A program made the position numbers and the translations under genes. A stretch of 64,000 nt of DNA from Symbiodinium natans (lineage: Eukaryota; Sar; Dinophyceae; Suessiales; Symbiodiniaceae). Of the stretch, positions 58,401 through 64,000 are shown one piece after another. The stretch is from assembly GCA_905221605.1 (NCBI GenBank), contig CAJNDS010000004.1:1-64000 (forward strand), written 5' to 3'. The notes under the pieces are model-generated. The model worked only from the letters and a program-made list of their open reading frames with translations. It did not search any database and was not told the origin of the DNA. How positions within the stretch are numbered: position 1 is the stretch's first letter; every line of letters starts with the position of its first letter.

Positions 58401-61400
58401 AGGGGTTTAGGGGTTTAGGGTTTTGGGGCTTACTTTTTGGGATAATGCCCCAGAGAACTGAAAGTGTACACTTTTTTTGGGGGGGGGGGCGCTATGAACT
58501 CAGCAACTAAGGCAACAATGCCGGCATCATGGGCTTCAACGACCAGGCCACCGAGGACCACGTTTGGCGGCCTTAAAGGGCTAAGCCCTAAACTTCCTAA
58601 GCCCTAAACCCGTAAAGCCTAAACCCTAAACCCTATAAACCCTAAACCCTAAGCCCAGGTATCACTCAGAGACAGGATCCAACCGAAGCCTTGCCGGCCT
58701 TGTGCGAGTGTGAGAGTCGAAACCCTAAGCCCAAACCCTAAACCCTGAGGGACCCTAGGGTCTAGAACGTTTTGGGGCTAGGGTTTGGGGTTCGTCGGCC
58801 AAATCGCTCTATTTGGATTTTGTTGGGGGTTTAGGGTTTAGGGTTTACGGTTTAGGGTTTAGGGTTTAGGGTCAGGGCTGCGTGGTTGCGGAGCCGGTTA
58901 CCGTGTCGGGAGGGTGAGGGGCCATACATGGTCATGCATTGGGATTTTCCCCCTTCTACTAACAGTCCTTAAACCCTAAACCCTAAACCCTAAACCCTAC
59001 AGAGGACTGCTAGCATGAGGGGGCGCATCCCAAGTCATGCAGCTCGTACAGCGGATGCTTGCTGACCATCCGTGGTCTTTGCAAGGGATTCAGGGTCGAA
59101 CGCTTGGAATTTCAATCTTCCAGCCCTAAACCCTAAACCCGTAAAGCCTAAACCCTGAACCCTAAACCCTAAACCCCCAGCTGGCTGTTGCCTCAAAGGG
59201 TTAAGCCCTAAACCCCTAACTCCTAAGCCCTAAACCCCTAAACCCTAAACTCTAAACCCTAAACCCTAAACCCCCAGCTGGCTGTTCTGAGAGCTGTTGC
59301 AAGTGTGGAGGACGGCTACGACCAACAGATTCAGACGAACCATCTTTCCCACTTCCTGCTGACCATCCTGTGCACCCTGGGTGCTCTGAACATCCTGTTG
59401 CCCCCTCAAACCCTCAACCCTAAACCCTAAACCCTAAACCCTCAAACCCTCAACCCTAAACCCTAAACCCTAAGCCCTAAACCCTCTAGTCTTATTGCCC
59501 TGCAAGTGCCGAACCAGAACCACGAGCACCAAAAAGCCAACCTTCGGAGCTTATGGCGGGGGAGGAGGAGGGTTTAGGGTTTAGGGTTTAGGGTTTAGGG
59601 CTTCGGGTCCTCCAGAGTTGAAAGGGATACCGGTCTAGCGCCTTGCAAAGTCGTCGGCTAGAACTCCCAAGGTTGGCAGCTGCGGTTTAGGGTTTAGGGT
59701 TTGGGGTTTGGGGTTTAGGGTTTCGAGTTTAGGGGATAACCCCACCCCCCGTCCCCCGCAACTGGGTGCCCCTAGAGGGTGTTTAGAGAACCTGAATGTT
59801 TTGGGGTGGGGATCCTTTCATACACCCCTCAACCAAACAAAGCTGCCTTTTGTTTGGGCCTGCGTAATTATACTCTGCGACCTAGAGAACCCTAAATCCA
59901 TAACCCCTGCAAACCCCAAAACACCCTAAACCCTGAAAACAACCTATAAACCCTAAACCCTCTGAACCCCGAAACACCCTGTAAACCCTATAAACCCTCA
60001 ACCCTATAGACCCGAAACCAGGCATGCCTTTGCTGGAGAAGGCTGCGTCCATGCGCGGCGAGGCGCGCGTCGTCAACCACTCGAGCGCCGCCCGGGTCTG
60101 CGAGGGCCCGGAGTTTGCCAACAAGCTCGAGGAGAAGTACTTTCAGAAGAGGTTCGGATGCGGTTTAATTAGGGTTTAGGGTTTAGGATTTAGGGTTTGG
60201 GTTTAGGGTTTAGAGTTTAGGGTTTAGGGTTTAGGATTTTAGGGTTTAGGGTTTAGGGTTTCGGGCAATATGGGAGTCTGGGTTCAAACGGGTGATAACA
60301 AGGCTTAGGTTTGCTTAAGAACCCCTAAAATCTGTAATATTCTTCCTTACAACGCAGGGGAGGGCATTCTGTTGACGCGAAGCTGATTGACTTGAAGCAC
60401 GCAGTACAGGGATTGTTACTTTTTTAAGAGCTGGGTGTACTTCCCAAAATATGGGCCCCCTGAATATTGCCTCAAACTCCTTGACTACAGGAACCCCCAA
60501 GAAAATCCACAGGGTTTTTTTTTGGAAATAACCCTAAACCCTAAATCGCAAGAAGCTGAGGAGCACAGGCTAAACCTCTTAGCCCGAAACCCCTGAGGGA
60601 TTTGCAGTGTTCGTGGTTTCGGGTTCGGGGTTTAGGGTTTAGGGCTTAGGGCTTAGGGTTTGGGGCTTAGGGCTTAGGGCTTAGGGTTTAGGGTTTAGGG
60701 TTTAGGGTTTAGGAGTTCTTGCGCCGAAAGCCTTGTGGAACACTGAGGAATGGCGGGAACTTGGGAGGTAACAGCACCACCCCCATGAGGGGTGCCAATT
60801 TCGTGCGCTATCAGCCGCTGGGACTCGGGTGAGAGCCCTCCTTTTCTATTTTTTGGTCGGGTTAGGGTTTAGGGTTTAGGGTTTAGGGTTTTTATGAGGT
60901 GCATCGGTTCCCTCATAAACCCTATCCAGAGCCAAAAAGGTACCCTTTTGTTCCTAGGTTACTCCTGGACCGAGGCAGAGTAAGCTTGCCAACATGGCGT
61001 TCCTCGGTTGCACACTGGAGCCAAGGACTAGGCAGGGCCTGGAGTTAGGGTTTAGGGTTTAGGGTTTAGGGTTTAGGGTTTAGGGTTTAGGGTTAGGGTT
61101 TAGGGTTTAGGGCTTAGGGTTAGGGTTTAGGGTTTATAAGGTTTAGGGTTTAGGATCTTATTCAGATGAGAAAAGGTGAATGTTCGAGGGTTTTATGTGC
61201 CAGCCTCATGGTCCCTCAAAGCCTTAACGCAATAACTATGGCACACCCAGCCAGCCTTCCTGAACCCTAATTAATCCCTGTCCCCTCAGCAAACACACAC
61301 ACACAAGGCCTAAACCCCTAAACCGCTAAGCCTAAACCCTAAACCCCAAACCACAAGTTGTCAGTTCTCGAAATGATGGTCCCTTTGAGGGTTGCTATTG

Positions 61401-62849
61401 AAAGGCGGCCGCTACCATTCAGGGTACCCAGAAAGGGACCATCATGTCCAGAGCTGACCACGTATCTAACAGGCCCATAGCATGGTCCCTTATTAGGGAT
61501 TATAGTACCCCCTATTATACCCCCTATTAAGGGCTGTTAGTTTCAGTGAGAACATCCCAAGTTACATAGCAGGGGACCCATAAATTAAGGTCTACTTCGG
61601 ATCACTTAACGTATCGACCCATCAGCTCAGGTTCACCTACGCCCTCCACACCCGCCTGCAGCAGAAAGGATCCAAGGTGAAATCCCTCGTTGCCCATCCA
61701 GGAGTTTAGGGTTTAGGGTTTAGGGTTTAGGGTTATCTTTCTTCGGCCCTAGGGTGTATGGCAGTGTATGGGGGATGTTTGGAGGTTGAGGTTTGGGGAT
61801 GTTCAGGGTGAAGGGAGCATATATTGTGTGTTTGTTTGGTGTTTAGGTTGGGATGTTCCCCCTTGTGCGAACACTCCTTACTGGGGATTCTAGCACCCCC
61901 TATTAGAACCCCTATCAAGGACTGTTCGTAGAACGGGGAACATCCCAATGTCTAGGGTTTATTTAGGGTGTAGGCGTCAGGGTTTTGGGGGGTCTTGGGA
62001 TCAGGAGTGGCCAAAACCCAGCTCTTCCCTGGTACCATGAAGCTGGGTTGCACTTGATTTGTCTTAGTGCAGCCTGTCTTGAGTTTAGGGTTTAGGGTTC
62101 TTAAAAGATTAACAAACGGCTTTAGGTTTGGGAGATTTTGGAGGCAAAAAACGGGCTTAGGGTTTGGGGTTTAGGGGGGGTAAGGAGACCTAGTTGCACA
62201 AGGGGTGTGGGGTTTGGGGGCGAGCTCGGGGGGGCGTGCAAGGGGCTTGGGGCTAGTTGTACTCGAAGCTTCCTAAAGTCGAAGATGTTCCAGCTAAAAT
62301 TTTGAAGAGGCCCCGGTGTTTTTTGCTGTAGGGTTGAGGGGTTGAGGGGCAAAGGGCTTCCTTGCCCAGAGGGTTTGTGCCTCTCTCTGTCTATCTCCCT
62401 CTTTGTCTGCATATATATATATATATACATAAACATATACACATTCGGGAATATCCCGACTACATCGAACCTGATTCCTGAAGCATCAGCAAACCATCCC
62501 ATGCACCAATTCTAGACCCTCGACCCTAAACCCCAAAAGCCCTACACGCTGTGGACCCTCAACATATGGGGCTGCATTGTAGAGGCAGCAAACGAGGACC
62601 CTAAACATATGGGGCTGCGTTATAGAGGCCGCGAACGAGGGAGCATAATGTAGAGCTAGATACGAGGCGAGTTGCCTAAACCCTAAACCTAAACCCAAAC
62701 CCAAACTAAATTCTGAATCATGAACAAGTAACCCTAAACCCTAAACCCTAAACCCCAAACCCTCTCGAAAGCCTAGGAAAGCTGGGGGAGCGCCTGCGAC
62801 TCCCAAGTGGATGGTTTCCCTCATGTTCGACTTGATGTACCAGTCGGAG
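55405..62849 (+). CDS. Short-chain dehydrogenase/reductase, lipid-anchored type (gene span, 12 exons, 3' incomplete)
   Basis: Exons join in phase to about 255 residues before one gap. The N-terminus MGCCGSSSKHYG has Gly2 and Cys3/Cys4, a myristoylation plus palmitoylation type signal, so membrane attachment is likely. Residues ~23-36 hold the Rossmann motif TGxxxGxG; ~124-127 NNAG; N147 in QTNHLSHF; S178/S179 in VVNHSSAAR; Y222-x3-K226 (YQQSK). The full Asn-Ser-Tyr-Lys set is kept, so an active NAD(P)H-dependent oxidoreductase is expected. Overall it resembles retinol dehydrogenase/WW-domain oxidoreductase-like SDRs (GGNLGGN before YxxxK; VAHPG after). Substrate unknown. An exon for the 'aTnLq' segment between 61703 and 62777 was not found, and the C-terminus may continue past 63.8 kb. 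Confidence 0.85.
55447..55617. mobile_element. SDR intron 1 = MITE family C element (introner-like)
   Basis: The intron begins GTTGCTCGGTAGCTGAGTGG and ends ACTGGGCTCCCAAG, the two TIRs of family C, with CCCTAAA units (55566-55597) inside. GGTTGC occurs at both exon junctions (55446-55451 and 55617-55622), as a target-site duplication would. The terminal CCAAG of the TIR gives the acceptor AG. Confidence 0.7.
55618..55712 (+). CDS. SDR exon 2, cofactor-binding motif
   Basis: Acceptor TCCCAAG. MTGKVVAITGCTSGTGKIFA carries TGxxxGxG. A GC donor (CAGAA|GCTTAC) restores AAG with the next exon; reading on meets TAA at 55738-55740. Confidence 0.8.
55832..55919 (+). CDS. SDR exon 3, second beta strand
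   Basis: Acceptor AAGTAAG. KGAKVILLNRASQRATDALA then AIQDLQTKR: the 'GA.Vil..R' strand that sets cofactor preference. A GA donor (CGC|GAAACA) joins in phase to EIAKSVD. Confidence 0.8.
56160..56216. repeat. (TATATG)n-like microsatellite
   Basis: Hexanucleotide-type AT-rich repeat in SDR intron 3; frames on both strands are artefacts. Confidence 0.9.
56343..56480. repeat. (ATAC)n and (ATT)n microsatellites
   Basis: Compound simple repeats upstream of SDR exon 4. Confidence 0.9.
56576..56683 (+). CDS. SDR exon 4
   Basis: Acceptor CTGCCAG and donor TTTGGG|GTTTAGGG. VDAPEPVAVDCDLMSFKSVR, the 'D..D(l)...sv' strand. 36 codons, phase 0. Confidence 0.8.
57297..57325. repeat. C-rich run in SDR intron 4
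   Basis: (CCCCCCT)-type run; the surrounding 1.4-kb intron holds telomeric tracts and no recognised gene. Confidence 0.8.
57830..58080. repeat. Diverged tandem repeat of about 55-70 bp, C-rich
   Basis: Successive copies of CCATAATCCCCTCAAAAAACTACCCCAGGTG-like units (written in parts: CCCCATAATCCCCTC, AAAAACTACCCCAGGTG) at 57875-58075, directly before SDR exon 5. Confidence 0.6.
58090..58123 (+). CDS. SDR exon 5, 34 nt (GC donor)
   Basis: Acceptor GGCTGCAG. ADLAESGLDVL + C: joined via GC donor CTGT|GCAACT to GC AAC AAT, it restores LDVLCNNAG. GCAAC is repeated at both splice sites. Confidence 0.75.
58154..58430 (+). repeat. Variant array TTTAGGGG, about 34 copies
   Basis: 8-base variant array, with one block of TTTCGGGG units (58332-58363). 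Longest single repeat array in the window; lies in SDR intron 5. Confidence 0.95.
58512..58555 (+). CDS. SDR exon 6, NNAG motif
   Basis: Acceptor CAACTAAG. NNAGIMGFNDQATE; a GA donor (GAG|GACCAC) gives ATEDGYD across the junction. Confidence 0.8.
58939..59033. mobile_element. MITE family B with a telomeric array at its exact centre
   Basis: Left arm TTGGGATTTTCCCCCTTCTA...AACAGTCCTT, then CCCTAAA units (58970-59000), then right arm AGGACTGCTAGCATGAGGGGGCGCATCCCAAG. Confidence 0.8.
59311..59371 (+). CDS. SDR exon 7, catalytic Asn
   Basis: Acceptor GTGTGGAG. DGYDQQIQTNHLSHFLLTIL has the conserved N-H of active SDRs. GC donor CTGT|GCACCC. GAGGAC spans both sides of the preceding intron. Confidence 0.85.
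60022..60151 (+). CDS. SDR exon 8, catalytic Ser
   Basis: Acceptor GAAACCAG. MPLLEKAASMRGEARVVNHS then SAARVCEGPEFANKLEEKYF. Donor AAGAG|GTTCGG leaves AG, which joins to G of exon 9. Confidence 0.85.
60305..60440. mobile_element. MITE family E, degraded
   Basis: GTTTGCTTAAGAACCCC ... AATATTCTTCCTTA at left; weak TTTTTTAAGAGC at right. Confidence 0.45.
60748..60813 (+). CDS. SDR exon 9, catalytic Tyr
   Basis: Acceptor ACACTGAG. NGGNLGGNSTTPMRGANFVR then Y; GC donor TATCA|GCCGCT. GGNLGGN is characteristic of plant/algal SDRs of this group. Confidence 0.85.
60814..60974. mobile_element. SDR intron 9 = MITE family D element plus telomeric units
   Basis: The 161-nt intron reads CTGGGACTCGGGTGAGAGCCC ... 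TTTTTTGG, four TTTAGGG units (60860-60890), then AAAAAGGTACCC ... TTCCTAGGTTACTCCTGGACC: a family D element filling the intron from end to end. Confidence 0.65.
60975..60998 (+). CDS. SDR exon 10, catalytic Lys, 24 nt
   Basis: Acceptor GACCGAG; encodes QSKLANM with split codons on both sides; with exon 9 it makes YQQSK. Donor ATGGC|GTTCCT; GTTC is repeated at the next exon start. Confidence 0.8.
61031..61160 (+). repeat. (TTTAGGG)n array in SDR intron 10
   Basis: About 13 units with GTTAGGG variants. Confidence 0.9.
61373..61446. mobile_element. Small palindromic element
   Basis: ATGATGGTCCCTTTG and AGAAAGGGACCATCAT arms; no second copy noticed. Confidence 0.5.
61470..61562. mobile_element. 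MITE family B
   Basis: GTCCCTTATTAGGGATTATAGTACCCCC ... CTGTTAGTTTCAGTGAGAACATCCCAA; left end eroded. Confidence 0.6.
61631..61703 (+). CDS. SDR exon 11
   Basis: Acceptor AGCTCAG and donor CCAGGA|GTTTAGGG. FTYALHTRLQQKGSKVKSLV then AHPG, the helix and 'v.HPG' turn after YxxxK. Phase 0 out. Confidence 0.85.
61847..61949. mobile_element. MITE family B, full copy
   Basis: GGTTGGGATGTTCCCCCTTG ... ACGGGGAACATCCCAAT. Confidence 0.8.
61950..62776. other. SDR intron 11 region, expected linking exon not found
   Basis: Holds TTTAGGG tracts, a (TA)n run (62410-62428), CCCTAAA units and a 41-bp duplication at 62555-62640. No frame for the family's ATNLQ-like segment was recognised. Confidence 0.4.
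62555..62640. repeat. Direct duplication of about 42 bp
   Basis: ACATATGGGGCTGC(A/G)TT(G/A)TAGAGGC..GC(A/G)AACGAGG occurs twice in tandem. Confidence 0.8.
62777..62849 (+). CDS. SDR exon 12
   Basis: Acceptor AGCCTAG. TPKWMVSLMFDLMYQSE matches the C-terminal 'qs.edG' region of SDRs; GC donor GAG|GCACTT. Entry needs two bases from an exon not found. Confidence 0.55.
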
Positions 62850-62933
62850 GCACTTCTCTTCCACACGTTTTGGGCCTTTAGGGTTTGAGGTTTAGGGTTT
62901 AGGGTTTGGGGTTTGGGGTTTAGGGTTCTGTGT

Positions 62934-63012
62934 TGGGATGCTCCCCCTTATACTAACAGTCCTTCATAGGGATTCAGTACCCCCTATTGTTAATCCCTGG
63001 TAACATCCCAAG
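62934..63012. mobile_element. MITE family B, right arm deleted internally
   Basis: TGTTGGGATGCTCCCCCTTATACTAACAGTCC ... TAATCCCTGGTAACATCCCAAG. Confidence 0.7.
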
Positions 63013-63123
63013 ATTGGTGTTGAAAGGCCGAATTCAGGGTTCAGGGTTCTTAATTGTTGCAAGGCCTTCGTCAATCAAACCATGGTTGAAGGGTGGTGTG
63101 CTAAACCCCTAGGGACCCTGAAA

Positions 63124-63275
63124 CCAGGACCCAGAGTAGATGCCCTTATTCCCTTTGTTAGGGTTTCGGTTCCTTGACAAAGCCCCTTCAACCAATAAAG
63201 GGCACCCTAAACCCTAGACCCTAGACCCTAGACCCTAAACCCTAAACCCTAAACCCTAAACCCTAAACCCTAACT
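63124..63275. mobile_element. MITE family D left part ending in a CCCTAAA array
   Basis: CCAGGACCCAGAGTAGATGCCC ... AATAAAGGGCACC, then CCCTAGA and CCCTAAA units to about 63272; the right TIR is missing. Confidence 0.6.
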
Positions 63276-63334
63276 CTCATCTCCCCGGGATGCCTCACGG
63301 ACGGGAGAAGTTTTCTTGGAAGCACGCATATGGT

Positions 63335-63595
63335 CACTTGGAGGTTCATGGTACTTACTAACCCATTTCTGGGTCTTGGAGTACCATACTTTAATACTTT
63401 TTGTTGGTTCTGGGTTCCTATTATAGCTACTTATACCTAAAAAGTATATACTTTTTTTTCAGGGTTTACTCCAAAGCTAAGTACTAACCCATTTATAGCT
63501 GCACTTACGACCTGATTATAGCCACATGAAAGCATGATAAGTGGGTTATGAGTACGCTACTTATTCGGGTAGAAGTACCATGAACCTCCAAGTAA
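63335..63595. mobile_element. MITE family A with a nested second element
   Basis: Outer ends CACTTGGAGGTTCATGGTAC and AGTACCATGAACCTCCAAGT. ACTAACCCATTT occurs on both sides of an inner element (CTTGGAGTACC ... TTTACTCCAAAG), indicating later insertion of the inner one. Confidence 0.75.
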
Positions 63596-63729
63596 AGCGC
63601 TTTAGAAGCAGCCCAGCCCTGTGAGCTGGACGCCCCCAGCGCGTTCACTGCTTCAGGGTTGATGGGGTTTGTAGGGTTTAGGGTTTAGTTTTTGGGGTTC
63701 AGGGTTTAGGGTTTAGGGTTTAGGGTGGT

Positions 63730-63815
63730 GGCTTTCTGAGGCTCCTCGTACCCAAACGTAACCCAGCAAAGCACATACTTTTTGGCCCGGGGAGTACGGC
63801 ACCCTGAAGAAAAGA
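63730..63815 (+). CDS. Possible further SDR exon
   Basis: GC-rich island after TTTAGGG. Readings such as AKHILFGPGSTAP or QSTYFLARGVRHPEE recall the 'fGP' end of SDRs, but frame and splice sites are unresolved. Confidence 0.25.
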
Positions 63816-63902
63816 CCCACAAACCCTAAACCCTGATGCGCCCAGTAGGTGACTGGGTTGACGAAAATTTGTGACCTTTAAAATCAGACCCCCAAAATGT
63901 GT

Positions 63903-64000
63903 TCCGGCTTATACTAACAGCCCTTAGTAGGGATTTAATTAGAGTACCCCCCCCCCCCCCCCCCAATATTATTATCCCCATTCAGGACTGTTAGTATAAG
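63903..64000. mobile_element. MITE family B, cut by the window end
   Basis: GCTTATACTAACAGCCCTTAGTAGGG ... GGACTGTTAGTATAAG with a C run (about 20) at the centre. Confidence 0.7.

Larger units (their letters stand above)
7274..63760. repeat. Dispersed interstitial telomere-type repeats (TTTAGGG / CCCTAAA)
   Basis: Hundreds of tracts of 2-20 copies of the plant/dinoflagellate-type telomere heptamer on both strands, with point variants (TTCAGGG, TTTCGGG, TTTGGGG, TTTTAGGG, TTTAGGGG). Orientation is not random. Reading the + strand, CCCTAAA tracts precede exon islands and TTTAGGG tracts follow them, so introns start with the G-rich and end with the C-rich strand. The tracts are interstitial; this is not a chromosome end. 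Confidence 0.95.

Noticed and set aside
7274-63760. True chromosome end or telomere
   Set aside because: Arrays are short, in both orientations, interrupted by genes and variants, and spread across 56 kb.
1-64000. tRNA, rRNA and CRISPR features
   Set aside because: No cloverleaf with a T-loop consensus, no rRNA core sequence and no repeat-spacer array was recognised; the regular repeats present are telomeric or microsatellite.

Overview
The window looks like nuclear DNA of a dinoflagellate (core or Symbiodiniaceae type; species not resolved). Four things point there: hundreds of short interstitial tracts of the TTTAGGG telomere-type heptamer, genes cut into many exons of about 25-130 nt, introns that need GC and GA donors as well as GT to keep the reading frame, and every recognisable gene lying on the + strand. 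No bacterial operon, rRNA, tRNA or CRISPR array was seen.

Layout. (1) 3-6617: one long open frame, running off the left edge, for a protein with an S1/OB-like domain and six CCCH zinc fingers. It has no introns, telomeric tracts or MITEs, so it contrasts sharply with the rest. (2) 6618-7274: its 3' flank, with an 11-nt match to the dinoflagellate spliced leader. (3) About 7.3-25.6 kb: short exon-like islands in telomeric-type repeats and small palindromic elements. They are either the 5' part of the next gene or a separate gene ending near 23731; no family was recognised. (4) About 28.7-55.4 kb: roughly 30 exons of a polycystin-2/TRPP-like cation channel, with the extracellular polycystin domain, S3 to S6, the LLGDFDF pore segment, the S6 motif and an acidic coiled tail. 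(5) 55.4-62.85 kb and perhaps beyond: twelve exons of a short-chain dehydrogenase/reductase with an MGCC lipidation-type N-terminus. The cofactor motif TGxxxGxG and the Asn-Ser-Tyr-x3-Lys catalytic set are spread over separate exons. It begins about 30 nt after the proposed channel stop, as in a tightly packed unidirectional array.

Non-coding organisation. Most introns start at or near TTTAGGG tracts, often with the GT of GTTTAGGG as donor, and end just after CCCTAAA tracts. Each intron therefore carries inverted telomere-type repeats that could pair in the pre-mRNA. At least seven families of small palindromic MITE-like elements (A to G below) fill the introns. Two introns of the reductase are essentially one such element each, and several junctions carry short direct repeats on the two splice sites. 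This fits introner-type intron gain. In several MITEs a telomeric tract sits at or near the centre of the palindrome.

Limits. All exon calls come from reading frames, splice dinucleotides, phase compatibility and recall of family motifs; no database search or transcript was available. Motif-rich exons are fairly secure. The 7-26 kb islands and the channel tail are tentative.
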